Positions 37,107 through 46,221 of a stretch of 64,000 nucleotides of DNA are shown here, piece after piece (position 1 is the first letter of the stretch; the number at the start of each line of letters is the position of its first letter). The notes beneath the pieces are model-generated. The model ran no database searches. It saw nothing but the letters and a program-made list of their open reading frames with translations, and was not told where the DNA came from. Source of the stretch: Roseovarius sp. M141 (GTDB lineage: Bacteria; Pseudomonadota; Alphaproteobacteria; Rhodobacterales; Rhodobacteraceae); NCBI RefSeq assembly GCF_024355225.1, contig NZ_VCNH01000001.1, positions 1 through 64,000 on the forward strand, read 5' to 3'. The position numbers and the translations under genes were made by a program.

Positions 37107-37617
37107 AATTTTATCCACCATGAGGGACTTCAGCAGTTTAACAACACGTTCTCTCTCATTTTGTGTCTGAAACCGGACAAGATCTTGAGCTTCGTCAATG
37201 TGCACAACGAGCGTGCCCCGCTGCGTCAGGTGACTCCGCAGTAAGGTTCTGAGGCTGCCTTCCGAACGCGTTGGTGAAGCGGGATATCCCAAAGCCGCGA
37301 TGGCTTCGATTGCCACATCCTTCCCCGTCGCCTTGTTTGGCGAATTGAACTGGATAACCGACATGCTGGCATCCTCAATCGAGTGCTGAGCAGCCTGAAG
37401 GTATGGCGCAACAAGGCGGTCAGATGCTGTCGTTTTGCCGCTCCCCGATCCGCCAATGATTGCGAGAACCCGTCCTTCCGGCCGTTGTCCTGATTCAAGT
37501 GACATGCGCCGCTTTGCGAGCATCGCCGAGAACTCTTCTTCCAGCACAGGATAAAATTCCCGTTCGAAAAACTGGGCTTCAAGTTTTGCGACCAGCCTTT
37601 CAATCGCCTCGCGCCGA

Positions 37618-39789
37618 TCAGTCATCACGACGCCTCCAGCGGCGTTCCCGCGATACGGTGTCGGTGATATCTTCTCCCGGAAGGCCATCTTCGTCGTCGC
37701 GGGTTTTTGAGATGGCATATGCCCCGATAGCCTGATCACACGCTGGTTGACCAAGCACGTTGCCGAAAGGCCCTGTGCCAGCGACAGGCAAGTTGTCGCT
37801 GTCGGGCAGCCGTTTTGTAATCTTCAGGCCCATGAAAAGATCGTCTCTGGCCCGGTCCACAGTCGCAGTGCTGTGTCGATGCAGAGTTTTGCCTGACCGA
37901 CGCAGGGATGCGTCGCAGATACCTCTTATTCGTATCAGAGCTCGTGCGATAGTGTCTTCAAAAATGGCCGCTTCGTTGCGATGCTTCTCACGGATGCTTT
38001 TCGCTATGGCCGTCCACTCATCAAGGTTCATTCCACGAGCTGTCTCAATTGTGGCTTCTGCTGGCTCCCAACCCGTCCCTATTTGAATGGAAACGAAGCC
38101 TAGATCATTTGGGTCCAGACGAAGGTTGACTGTTTTTTTGCCGTGCCGAAGATAAAGTTCGGCCAAATTTTTGCTTACGTAATGAATGCCATTGACCAGC
38201 ACGCCATGTCGCGAGGCTTTCCTTTCAAGAGGAATCCCCAACACTGCCCGCTGCGTGTTTGCATCTGGCGGAGATGTCACGCCACACTGGTTGGCAAGGC
38301 GTTTCCAAGCATTCGCTGGCGTTTCCTTGAGCAAACCGCCATGTTCGCTGTTGTGATAGATATCAACGATGAACGTCACAAAAATGGCCAAAAGTTCGTC
38401 ATCATTCAGGACCGCTTGCTGCTGAGACGGATAACCGCCGCGTTGTTTTGGGTTGGAAAATACCCGCCCAGGCAACAGCTCCATCAACTGTACGGCAAAC
38501 AGGCCAAAAAGGCGTTCGATACGCCCTCGCAGCTTGGGTACAGCTGCCGGTGGCGCAAGATACTGAATTTTGAGGTCTGCAAGAGCACCCCTGAAAGCGC
38601 GGTTTGCATATGATGATCCCATATCAGTGTAGATAGTATCGGGGCGACCAAAATGGTCCCACAGACATTCACAGCCCAAGGCTCGCGCTACGTCCGATTT
38701 ATCGCGCAGGATTGTCGTCACAGTATCCAACGATTCCGAAGTAGTTGGTGTCTCGGAAATCTTGAATCCGACGATACAGCGCGTCGCACAATCAATCGCC
38801 ACGCTAATCCAGCGACGGCCCATATTGAGCTTGGCCGCGTCTGTCGGGTCAAGCTTATCAGCAATTCCAATTCTCTTGAATAGTGAAAGGACATCAACCT
38901 CCCACTCATCCATTTCCACCCGTTCCATCGGGTAGTCAGCAAATATTCCGTTCTCATAGATCGCCATCGAACGCTTTGCTTCGTCTGGTCCCCGGCGGTG
39001 CGCAATCACTTGAAACTGGTCCAAGTCCCGAATGCGGCGTCTGATCGTGCTTTCAGATGGTATTTGGAGTGGGGGCTTTCCTTGTACCTGACGTTCGCGG
39101 TTCCGTTTTCGAAAAGTCCGGAGTGTCTCTCGGACAATACACGCAGGTGTTGGCTGTCGGGGGTCGAGGTAGTCGAGAAGGATTTCACGCATAAATCGCT
39201 CTACCGCGTCCGAAAAAATGATAGGGTAGGTAGAAAGGTCTCGTCGTTTGCGTAACAGGCCGATGGGCGATTGCTGCGCATTCACATAATCGCGCAACCA
39301 CTTCAAAAGCGTTTTTGCGCATGGAGGAGGCTTCGGGACGTGAGACGGCTCGCTATCCCATCTCGCTGTTCTCTTAGAATGAGAGGTCAGTTCAATCCGC
39401 TGAACCTGTTGTGCAAGCTCTGGCATATACGCAGCTAATGAAACTTCAGTCTTTGAAAACCGGCCCTCGATCCAAGCCTCGTACGCCAACTTTGTATAGC
39501 TCCACTTCCAGAAAAGCTTCGCTTGGGCTTTTTCGCCGAGAGCATTGATGAAATTGGCATCGGCTTTCTGACGGGCGGCAACCCGACCGGCCCAAAAATG
39601 CCCCGGCAGCAATCTTACATCCGGTCTTTCGAGAAATTTGACATACTCCTCATGGGCGATTGCGACATCACCACCTTTCTCATCCATGCTGCGTAACACA
39701 AAACCTTGGGGTCCTTGACTGACGATGCTGTGTTCAACGTTGCCGATTTCAATGCAATCGTTTTCGTTCAGTCTGAATTGCGGGGTCAT
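37618..39789 (-). CDS. tnsB: TnsB-like DDE transposase
   Basis: The 723-residue protein has a retroviral-integrase-type core with DDE residues at about D294 (VEMDEWEVD), D389 (IYTDMGSSYANRAF) and E425 (KLRGRIERLFG). A Mu-type C-terminal beta-barrel follows (residues about 530-590, GVLVNGIHYVSKNLAELYLRHGKKTVNLRLDP). The N-terminal 250 residues include HTH-like DNA-binding parts that would bind the CTTCCTTT boxes at the ends. TnsB joins the transposon 3' ends to the target. The ATG overlaps the tnsA stop. Confidence 0.93.
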   Translation of the reverse strand: MTPQFRLNENDCIEIGNVEHSIVSQGPQGFVLRSMDEKGGDVAIAHEEYVKFLERPDVRLLPGHFWAGRVAARQKADANFINALGEKAQAKLFWKWSYTKLAYEAWIEGRFSKTEVSLAAYMPELAQQVQRIELTSHSKRTARWDSEPSHVPKPPPCAKTLLKWLRDYVNAQQSPIGLLRKRRDLSTYPIIFSDAVERFMREILLDYLDPRQPTPACIVRETLRTFRKRNRERQVQGKPPLQIPSESTIRRRIRDLDQFQVIAHRRGPDEAKRSMAIYENGIFADYPMERVEMDEWEVDVLSLFKRIGIADKLDPTDAAKLNMGRRWISVAIDCATRCIVGFKISETPTTSESLDTVTTILRDKSDVARALGCECLWDHFGRPDTIYTDMGSSYANRAFRGALADLKIQYLAPPAAVPKLRGRIERLFGLFAVQLMELLPGRVFSNPKQRGGYPSQQQAVLNDDELLAIFVTFIVDIYHNSEHGGLLKETPANAWKRLANQCGVTSPPDANTQRAVLGIPLERKASRHGVLVNGIHYVSKNLAELYLRHGKKTVNLRLDPNDLGFVSIQIGTGWEPAEATIETARGMNLDEWTAIAKSIREKHRNEAAIFEDTIARALIRIRGICDASLRRSGKTLHRHSTATVDRARDDLFMGLKITKRLPDSDNLPVAGTGPFGNVLGQPACDQAIGAYAISKTRDDEDGLPGEDITDTVSRERRWRRRDD

Positions 39790-40469
39790 ACTACACCTCC
39801 GGCGAAAAGATTCGACCGCGGGCTTATGACGCCAGTCTCGGTTGTATGCGCGATCCCAGCAAAAATGAGCCTGAAGGCGGCGCGGTAGGCGCGTCCAGCC
39901 AATCCGGTAATCAGACCGATCTCCAAGATCGTTGTCGGCTTCGAGAGCCCGCGAAGGGCAGCGGTCAGCACTTCGTCCGCCTCAGGATCTGGAAACATTC
40001 GGAAATGATGGAGCTTCGATGCGTTACGCAGCTGTGTAGATGAAAACGATCGGTCCGTGACCAAAATGACCTCGTCGGCCAAATGGCGCGGGATCGCCGC
40101 CGTGATCCTTGCAAAATTATCCTGAAACCTCTGCTTACGCGCCTCGGCTGTATTCTTGACGACGACAGCGACTTTTCGACCGTCAGCGAAGGTTGCGAGA
40201 AAATCAATCGTATGATTGCGCTTGCGCCCCGACGGATCGATGAATTGGATCGTGAAGGCCTGCTCATGCAAATCGACCAGATCCGGTTGCGCAAGAATGA
40301 CTAACCCTGTGCCGAACTCCAGCCCACTCTCAACCTCGACCGTGATTGTACGAGCAAGAACAGGTAAATCAGCAAGGCAGTGGCCTCGGCCACTGCCCCT
40401 GGATCGCATCGGTATGTTGCGTGTCGCCCTGCTAGGCAGTGTATTTTGATATGAAATTGCCTCTGTCAT
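39786..40469 (-). CDS. tnsA: TnsA-like endonuclease
   Basis: The 227-residue protein has a restriction-endonuclease-like core: HTIDFLATFADGRKVAVVVKN gives D89 and K105 of the PD-(D/E)xK site, and E51 in SGLEFG is a candidate third ligand. TnsA cuts the 5' ends of Tn7-type elements, so that transposition is cut-and-paste when it works with TnsB. In Tn7 TnsA the residue two before the lysine is glutamine; here it is valine. It heads the tnsABC-tniQ operon and overlaps tnsB by 4 bp. Confidence 0.85.
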   Translation of the reverse strand: MTEAISYQNTLPSRATRNIPMRSRGSGRGHCLADLPVLARTITVEVESGLEFGTGLVILAQPDLVDLHEQAFTIQFIDPSGRKRNHTIDFLATFADGRKVAVVVKNTAEARKQRFQDNFARITAAIPRHLADEVILVTDRSFSSTQLRNASKLHHFRMFPDPEADEVLTAALRGLSKPTTILEIGLITGLAGRAYRAAFRLIFAGIAHTTETGVISPRSNLFAGGVV

Positions 40470-40676
40470 GTTTCATAGACCCTGACATGCGCACGCGCAC
40501 TGTCAGGGCCCTCCTCCTTTGAATGAGCAAAAGGGATCCAAGCGTCGACGCAGCGGCGCTCAGGCTTGACTTTTTGATGAATTCAAGGGAAACAGGACGC
40601 ATCGACGCAATCGATTCTAGCGGCCTCGGGAGTTCCACCTCTCGGGGTCGTTTCCCTTTCCAAGGTCAGATCTTTG

Positions 40677-40904
40677 TCATTGTCGCGCCTCCTCAAATTG
40701 CTTTGAAGGCCACAGCGCGGATTTTGCCTCGTTGAGATGACGGGAAATCACGTCCTCAACTTCACTGTGAGAACGCCGCCCTTGGCTCACCATCGTGACT
40801 AGGCTCGCGGCGCAGCCGACCTCGGTCGCGATATCGGTGAATTTGACACCCTTCGCACGCAGTCGGCGCTTAATTGCATCGTGGCGCTCTATGTCAACGG
40901 TCAT
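40677..40904 (-). CDS. Ner/Nlp-like HTH protein
   Basis: The 75-residue protein (MTVDIERHDAIKRRLRAKGVKFTDIATEVGCAASLVTMVSQGRRSHSEVEDVISRHL) matches the small winged HTH group of phage Ner and SfsB. Ner represses transposase genes in phage Mu. Its place upstream of tnsA and in the same direction suggests it regulates the tns operon. This role is inferred. Confidence 0.7.
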   Translation of the reverse strand: MTVDIERHDAIKRRLRAKGVKFTDIATEVGCAASLVTMVSQGRRSHSEVEDVISRHLNEAKSALWPSKQFEEARQ

Positions 40905-41107
40905 CGTTCACCTCCAAATCTTGCGTTCGCGGCAAGACTTTGTGGTGAATAATTAACAGGCCCGAATCACCTAATCAAGAAAATGATAGAGTTATCAAAC
41001 ACTAAGATGCTCTCTTAGGGCAGTTTGGAAGCATATAGGTGTCGAAAGCGAAAATACCTTAAGATGACAAAGAGGAGTGTCAGATAAGGCTGATAGCTCA
41101 CCAGACG

Positions 41108-41299
41108 TCACTTTCGGGGATGCGTGTTTCGCTTCACAAGGTCGAGCCACGACGAATACCTGATTTTTCGATTCTTCGGTGAATATTGAATATATTCGAG
41201 TTCGCCGTCTCTCATGTACTGACGAATTAGCGCAATGCTTACCGCCGTGCGCTCCGCCAGCTCTTTGGGAGTGAAATATTCTTCAGTGGTGTTATCCAT
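41108..41299 (-). CDS. Excisionase/MerR-like small HTH protein
   Basis: The 63-residue protein (MDNTTEEYFTPKELAERTAVSIALIRQYMRDGELEYIQYSPKNRKIRYS) has the helix-turn-helix and wing of HTH_17/excisionase proteins. It diverges from an XRE gene; the 130 bp between them contains GTGCAC-type dyads. It could be a recombination directionality factor or a regulator. Confidence 0.65.
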   Translation of the reverse strand: MDNTTEEYFTPKELAERTAVSIALIRQYMRDGELEYIQYSPKNRKIRYSSWLDLVKRNTHPRK

Positions 41300-41430
41300 C
41301 GCCGTTTCGATCCTATAGCTTGTCATGCGCTTGAAAGCAGTCGCATTCTTCACCATGCTCACCAAACGCATGAATCTGCGACTCACCTGCACTATTGTGC
41401 ACACATAATGCATTAAGGCTACATTTGTAT

Positions 41431-41862
41431 ATGAGCGCCACCACCGAATTGATTTGGGACAGCTCTCCGGCTGCGTTTGGTGCACGCTTGACCATCATCC
41501 GTCATGAGGTTGGTCAAACACAGGTGAAATTTGCGGCCCAGCTCGGGGTCTCTCTGCGATCTTACCATCATTATGAGAAAGGTCAGCGCAGCTGTACGAC
41601 AGACATCCTCGCGATCCTGTCGTCTAACTTTGGGGTCGATTTAAACTGGCTGATAACAGGCGTCGAAAACAACCCAGCGCGTGATGACGCCACGTCAATC
41701 GAGAACTTCAACACGTCGCTTATCGCGTATCTATCAGAGCGCAAGATTTCACTTACGGATGCGCAAAGACGAGCTGTTGTTGCAAAGTGGTATCAAGGCC
41801 GACAGCACAAACGCGTAGACCTGCAGGATGATGTCGCGTTTTGGGTCGAGATGCTGAGATGA
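41431..41862 (+). CDS. XRE-family regulator
   Basis: The 143-residue protein has an HTH domain at residues about 15-70 (FGARLTIIRHEVGQTQVKFAAQLGVSLRSYHHYEKGQRSCTTDILAILSSNFGVDLNWLITG), the phage-repressor type with a DLNWLLTG end. A C-terminal helical part follows. The ATG at 41,431 was preferred to an upstream ATG that lies in the likely promoter region. A membrane protein gene follows it after 28 bp. Confidence 0.75.
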   Translation: MSATTELIWDSSPAAFGARLTIIRHEVGQTQVKFAAQLGVSLRSYHHYEKGQRSCTTDILAILSSNFGVDLNWLITGVENNPARDDATSIENFNTSLIAYLSERKISLTDAQRRAVVAKWYQGRQHKRVDLQDDVAFWVEMLR

Positions 41863-41890
41863 TGGGCCCCATCAGGTGAAAGGACACGCA

Positions 41891-42238
41891 ATGTCTTCAA
41901 AAGTTATCGATGTGTTAGAGCGGAACCTAACGGATACCGCTGCACATCTAAAATCACCATGTAGCAACTTGGTTGGGGGAACAATCGGCCTTGCGGTAGG
42001 TAAGGCTTTGCTTCCAGTTCTAGACCATAATGCCCAAGCTACCATCTTCCTGACAAGCCTGACGCTTATTTCCATGGCGGTTGCCGTCTGGTCAATGGCA
42101 CAGGCTGTACCCTGGATGATCACACGTCTGAAAACATCCGCACGGTTAATAAAAGCTGTCCACGGCGCTTCGGCTCCCAGCCTCCTTCCAAGGTTCAGGC
42201 GGCTTTTGACAATTTGGGCGAAGGCGCGGAAAAACTGA
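41891..42238 (+). CDS. Small membrane protein, unknown
   Basis: The 115-residue protein has two likely membrane segments (NLVGGTIGLAVGKALLPVL and TIFLTSLTLISMAVAVWSMAQAVPWM) and a basic C-terminus. It follows the XRE gene in the same direction. No family was recognised. Confidence 0.5.
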   Translation: MSSKVIDVLERNLTDTAAHLKSPCSNLVGGTIGLAVGKALLPVLDHNAQATIFLTSLTLISMAVAVWSMAQAVPWMITRLKTSARLIKAVHGASAPSLLPRFRRLLTIWAKARKN

Positions 42239-42394
42239 AAGCTGCGGGAAGAATACACTTGGAAGAACACCTTTTGAAGCTCGGTCAGGGCTTTTCCAGT
42301 TGATACAGATCGACCGCTGAGCATGCTTGCTGATATCCTCTTCCTAGACGGGCAAGGAGATGGGGCATGGCGATAGGCGGCATCGTGCCCAAAC

Positions 42395-42916
42395 CTACGC
42401 GACCAACGGGATCGATCCAATCACCGACAGCCTGCTGTCGGTAAGAGATACGACCTCCAAGCTGCGGATCGTTGCTTTCATCGGGAACGTGCCAATTGAT
42501 GCAACGTCAACTGCTTCTAATACTGACCGATCCACATTCGTCGCCACTGTCATATGTGATTTATAAGGCATGTCTGGATGCAATTCCGAGCGGTGCGGCC
42601 CGTCATAAAGTTGCTGATGCAAAGCTGTAACACGGTCAGTTCCCGTCGAAGTTACAAGGAATATTTTGTGCGTCTTTTCAAACGGATCATAAACTATTTC
42701 CCAGCTTGGGAACTCGACGGAAATCGTTGTTGTTCGAGTGGCCACCAGCTCGCAATGTTTAGCTATTTCAGATGGAGTTGAATTTTGAACGCCAAAGACA
42801 AGCGTGATGTGTGGCGCAACGAGCCCAGCCCTGTCAGGTTCATGTGCACTGCGAAACGTCAGAATTGAGCGCAGTATGTCAGCTTCGAATTTTGGGTATG
42901 CAAGAACATAGATCAT
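42395..42916 (-). CDS. 2H phosphoesterase (2'-5' RNA ligase-like)
   Basis: The 173-residue protein carries the two histidine motifs of the 2H superfamily: PHITLVFGV near residue 36 and SHMTVATNV near 121. These enzymes hydrolyse or ligate 2',5' or cyclic phosphodiester bonds in RNA or nucleotides, which can include cyclic-nucleotide defence signals. The start at MIYVLAYPKF is the best fit to the family. It is a lone gene with moderate GC content. Confidence 0.75.
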   Translation of the reverse strand: MIYVLAYPKFEADILRSILTFRSAHEPDRAGLVAPHITLVFGVQNSTPSEIAKHCELVATRTTTISVEFPSWEIVYDPFEKTHKIFLVTSTGTDRVTALHQQLYDGPHRSELHPDMPYKSHMTVATNVDRSVLEAVDVASIGTFPMKATIRSLEVVSLTDSRLSVIGSIPLVA

Positions 42917-43112
42917 ACTTGAACGCTGTGGCATTCGCTCAGAAAACTCAAGGTCGGTTTTGTCCCGTCTGCTGCCTCTCAATGGTGCTACCATGAACGG
43001 CAGGTTGCGATGAGATCGGCGCTGCCACGTCCGGGAGAAGTGGTCGTTCGTGAAAGATTATGGTGAGCGGTAGGAACGAGCCCACTCCCGGATGCCGCGC
43101 CGCATTCGAATA

Positions 43113-44162
43113 GACCCTGTTGCGCAAATCAGTTGACGGCCAAGGTTCCCCTTTCCCCGGACACACTTATCCCACGGCCTCTGTGACGGGTATGCCAAGC
43201 GCGGTGAAGCCGTTCATTACGGCAACGCGGAGCTGAAGCTCGGCAACCTGACGGTCAGGGTCCCGTGCCATCAGCCTTTGACCGAGCAGTTTCATGCAGT
43301 GCATCTTGGTTTCGGCACGACTTCGGCGGTGGTATCCACTCCATTTCCGCCAAAGCGCCCGGCCGAGGTATTTCGACGCCCGCAGCGCTTCGTTGCGCGC
43401 AATCGCGCCTGCAGTGTCGGGTTTCCAGGGCTTGGCGTTCTTGCGGGGCGGGACGACGGCATTGGCGCCCTGGTTAGCGATGGCATCGTGGCACTTGCGC
43501 GTATCGTAGGCGCCGTCTGCAGTGACGCTGCCGATCTCCTGCTCGGGCGGGATCTGGTCCAGAAGTTCCGGCAGCATGGGAGCATCTCCGATGTTGCTGC
43601 TGGTGAACTCGACTGCCCGGATTTCCAGTGTCTTTTCGTCGATACCGAGATGAACCTTGCGCCACACGCGGCGTTTGGAGCCACCGTGCTTGCGCGCATT
43701 CCACTCACCTTCGCCTTCCACCTTTATACCGGTGCTATCGACCAGCAGGTGCAGCAGCCCCTCCGATCCCCGATACGGGATATTCACGTTCAGCGTCTTT
43801 TGCCGGCGGCTGAGGGTGCTGAAATCCGGCGCCGGCCAGTCCAGCCCGCTCAGGCGCAGAAGACTCTCCACCAAGCCGGTCGTCTGCCTGAGCGCCAGGC
43901 CGAACAGCACTTTCATCGTCAGGCAGGTCTGGATCGCAGCATCGCTGTAGGTGGGCTGTCGGCCACGTTTGCCGGTAGGCTTGGCCTCCCATGTCATCTC
44001 GGGATCGAACCAGATCGTCAGCGAGCCCCGGCGCTTGAGCGCTTCGTTATAGGCCCGCCAGTTCTTGGTCTTGTAGGTCGGGGGTGTCGGTCTGCTCATG
44101 ACCTCCAACTATCACGCTGGATTCCCAAGATGAATCCCCAACCCGATTTGCGCAACAGAGCC
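43113..44162. mobile_element. IS5-family (IS903-type) insertion sequence
   Basis: The element is 1050 bp, with ends GACCCTGTTGCGCAAATC and, inverted, GGCTCTGTTGCGCAAATC. It is flanked by the 9-bp duplication ATTCGAATA (43,104-43,112 and 44,163-44,171). Nine-base duplications and the CTGTTGCGCAAATC terminus are typical of the IS903 subgroup. No gene is recognised at the insertion point. Confidence 0.93.
43167..44099 (-). CDS. IS5/IS903-type transposase
   Basis: The 310-residue protein shows the IS903 layout: YKTKNWRAYNEALKRRGSLTIWFDPEM, LVDSTGIKVEGEGEW with the first aspartate, VTADGAYDTRKCHDAI with the second, and YHRRSRAETKMHCMKLLG with the glutamate region. It is full length and appears functional. 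Its start was taken at MSRPTPP. Confidence 0.93.
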   Translation of the reverse strand: MSRPTPPTYKTKNWRAYNEALKRRGSLTIWFDPEMTWEAKPTGKRGRQPTYSDAAIQTCLTMKVLFGLALRQTTGLVESLLRLSGLDWPAPDFSTLSRRQKTLNVNIPYRGSEGLLHLLVDSTGIKVEGEGEWNARKHGGSKRRVWRKVHLGIDEKTLEIRAVEFTSSNIGDAPMLPELLDQIPPEQEIGSVTADGAYDTRKCHDAIANQGANAVVPPRKNAKPWKPDTAGAIARNEALRASKYLGRALWRKWSGYHRRSRAETKMHCMKLLGQRLMARDPDRQVAELQLRVAVMNGFTALGIPVTEAVG

Positions 44163-44235
44163 ATTCGAATATGACCGATGTAACACCAAGTCATCATTGT
44201 CGCGGTTCCGAACGATTTATGAGCGCGACAAAGCA

Positions 44236-45129
44236 CTACTTTCCAAGTTCCATCAAATCCATAATTGCCTGAACGAATGCCGGGGGAGTTTCTTGGGGCA
44301 GATTGTGGCCCGCGTCATCGATGATCCGGCGTTCATAAAATCCGTTAAAATGAGAACGGCAGGAGTCCGTTTTCGCGGGCGGGTCAACGCCATCATCACG
44401 CCCCTGAAGGATGATGCTTGGCACGGTAATATTTGGCTGTTCGGCCAGCCGGGCCTCGATCTCGTCATAAGCCGGATCGCCGACGATGCAGCCAAAGCGG
44501 TGCCGGTAGGAATGCAGCACGACCTCCACGAAATCCGGGTTGTCGAATGAGGGTGCCGTCGCGGCATAGGTCGCATCATCGAACTGCCAGCTTGGCGACC
44601 AGAGCGACCAGATATGGCGGCACAACTCGCGCCGGTTTTGGGTCAGACCGGCCCGGCCTCGCTCTGTGTGAAAGTAATATTGATACCAGTAGCGCGTTTC
44701 CTCCTCTGGTGGGGCGGGTTTCCAGGCATGGGCAATATCCTGGATATTGTAACCTTGCCCGCAGCTTACGAGGCCGCTGACGCGCTCCGGCCAGAGGGCT
44801 GCAGCGATACAGGCGGCGCGACCGCCCCAGTCGTAACCGCCAAGACATGCCTCTTCGATCCCGAGCGCATCCATAAATGCCAGCAAATCGGCTCCAAGTG
44901 CCGCTTGCTGGCCGGAACGCATCGTGTCGGACGACAGAAAGCGGGTCAGACCAAAGCCACGAAGGTAGGGGACCAGGCACCGGACCCCTTGTTCGGCGAG
45001 TTCGGCAGAGATGTCATCATATGCGCGGATATCGTAGGGAAACCCGTGAAGCAGAACAGCCGGAACGCCGTCTGACGGGCCAAATTCATGATATGCGATC
45101 GTGAGATCGCCAGCTTGGATGGTTTGCAT
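44236..45129 (-). CDS. Alpha/beta hydrolase, epoxide hydrolase/dehalogenase-like
   Basis: The 297-residue protein has the fold hallmarks: PAVLLHGFPYDIRAYDDI for the oxyanion region, LGGYDWGGRAACIAA with the nucleophile aspartate of the GxDxG type, and DDAGHNLPQETPPAF with the catalytic histidine. An aspartate nucleophile points to epoxide hydrolase or haloalkane dehalogenase chemistry. It diverges from a CGNR regulator, a common pairing for inducible catabolic genes. Two further ATGs lie just upstream of the chosen one. Confidence 0.82.
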   Translation of the reverse strand: MQTIQAGDLTIAYHEFGPSDGVPAVLLHGFPYDIRAYDDISAELAEQGVRCLVPYLRGFGLTRFLSSDTMRSGQQAALGADLLAFMDALGIEEACLGGYDWGGRAACIAAALWPERVSGLVSCGQGYNIQDIAHAWKPAPPEEETRYWYQYYFHTERGRAGLTQNRRELCRHIWSLWSPSWQFDDATYAATAPSFDNPDFVEVVLHSYRHRFGCIVGDPAYDEIEARLAEQPNITVPSIILQGRDDGVDPPAKTDSCRSHFNGFYERRIIDDAGHNLPQETPPAFVQAIMDLMELGK

Positions 45130-45228
45130 TTCAGATCGAGCCTCCGCTTGCATCGTTACCGTGACGGCAGAGCTTCCGATAACCGGAACTGCGCTACGCC
45201 ATCCTTCTCGGCACTACGCAGAACCCCT

Positions 45229-45275
45229 TATACCAGTTCCTTGAATATCAACACGGAACCGGTTATACAAGTTCC
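45229..45275. promoter_or_regulatory. Repeated boxes between hydrolase and CGNR genes
   Basis: TATACCAGTTCC (45,229-45,240) recurs as TATACAAGTTCC (45,264-45,275), and an inverted GGAACCGGTTATA lies between (45,255-45,267). The 35-bp phase places the boxes in the shared promoter region just before the CGNR start at 45,296. A binding site for that regulator is likely. Confidence 0.6.
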
Positions 45276-45295
45276 AAGTTGAAAAGGGCGGAAAC

Positions 45296-45877
45296 ATGCC
45301 ATCCCGAAACATCGACTTTCACACCGAAACCGGCCGTCTTTCCCTCGACTGGATAGCCACGCTTGGGGATCGGCATGGCACGCCACTCGAAAGGATGAGA
45401 AACCCCGCTGATCTGGAACGATGGCTAACGGCTGTTGCCGGTCAGGTTGTAGCCCGCAAGCCGACTGGGCAGAATCTGGTCGCGGCCAGGCGGCTTCGCG
45501 CGGCTCTTGTCGGATTAGTGGATCGTCTTCATTCCAGCCAATCCCCCGTCGTTCAGGATATCGAGATTCTGAATGAATTTGCGGCCCTGCCGCCCCCCGT
45601 AGTGCAATTGGGCGTGACGGGGAAAACATTGGAAAAAAATGATGGCCTCGATGCGTCAGCCGTATTCGGCATGATTGCACGGGACGGAATCGATCTCTTA
45701 ACGGGCGGCGATTTCGCAAAGGTCAGGCTATGTGCGGGGGAGGACTGCTCGGTTTACTTCGTGGATCATTCGCGCCCTGGCAAGCGGCGCTGGTGCAGCA
45801 TGGGCCGCTGCGGCAACAAGGCAAAGAAAAGAGCGTTCACCGAGCGGAGCTTGCGAAACCGGCAAAGCGTATATTGA
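45296..45877 (+). CDS. ABATE/CGNR zinc-finger transcriptional regulator
   Basis: The 193-residue protein has an N-terminal stress-sensing (ABATE) region (LSLDWIATLGDRHGTPLERM) and a C-terminal CGNR zinc finger: CAGEDCSVYFVDHSRPGKRRWCSMGRCGNKAKKRAF. CGNR proteins are predicted regulators near hydrolase and stress genes. It diverges from the hydrolase at 44,236. Confidence 0.88.
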   Translation: MPSRNIDFHTETGRLSLDWIATLGDRHGTPLERMRNPADLERWLTAVAGQVVARKPTGQNLVAARRLRAALVGLVDRLHSSQSPVVQDIEILNEFAALPPPVVQLGVTGKTLEKNDGLDASAVFGMIARDGIDLLTGGDFAKVRLCAGEDCSVYFVDHSRPGKRRWCSMGRCGNKAKKRAFTERSLRNRQSVY

Positions 45878-46221
45878 TCCTCCCTGACCGGTCATTGAAG
45901 GAATCCGGATGAATGTCCTGTTTGTCTGAGGTTTGTGGCTGCTGGATGCTTGCCATTCAGCGGCGATAAACCTGACAAGGAGGAAAGCGCGGGCGGATTT
46001 TGGTGCTATGGGGATTGTGGCTCAGGGCTTGGGCAGTCGATGCGTCGATCTTCGGGGCCTTTTTTCCTCTGGGACGGTCGGCCCGTTGATTTCCACAGCC
46101 GATGGCATCGCTCGGTGCCTTGTTTCGCCGTGCTGGGTCCGTTGCAGTGGGGGTTTCAGTGGGATGGCCGCACTGACGGATCCGACGCCTCGAGATCGCA
46201 GGGCCGGGTGTGACGGATGGG
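45878..46221. other. Stretch between CGNR gene and IS91 transposase
   Basis: About 340 bp that probably holds the terminal region of the IS91-type element. The GC content rises sharply near 46,050. No supported gene was seen, and the precise IS91 end could not be fixed because such elements make no target duplication. Confidence 0.4.

Larger units (their letters stand above)
35510..37625 (-). pseudogene. tnsC: tnsC (AAA+ transposition regulator) interrupted by an IS1595-family element
   Basis: The N-terminal part (37,625-37,107, 173 codons) contains Walker A GGSGSGKTT at residues 58-66 and Walker B LVVHIDEAQD at 139-148. The C-terminal part (35,947-35,510) continues with WPVDLILSGMPGLLETINNDTQLRRR. 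Joining the parts across the IS and one copy of its 8-bp duplication gives an uninterrupted 318 residues. TnsC bridges TniQ/TnsD-bound target and TnsA/B. The interruption follows Walker B, so the product should be non-functional and the transposon stalled. The start overlaps the tnsB stop by 8 bp. Confidence 0.92.
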
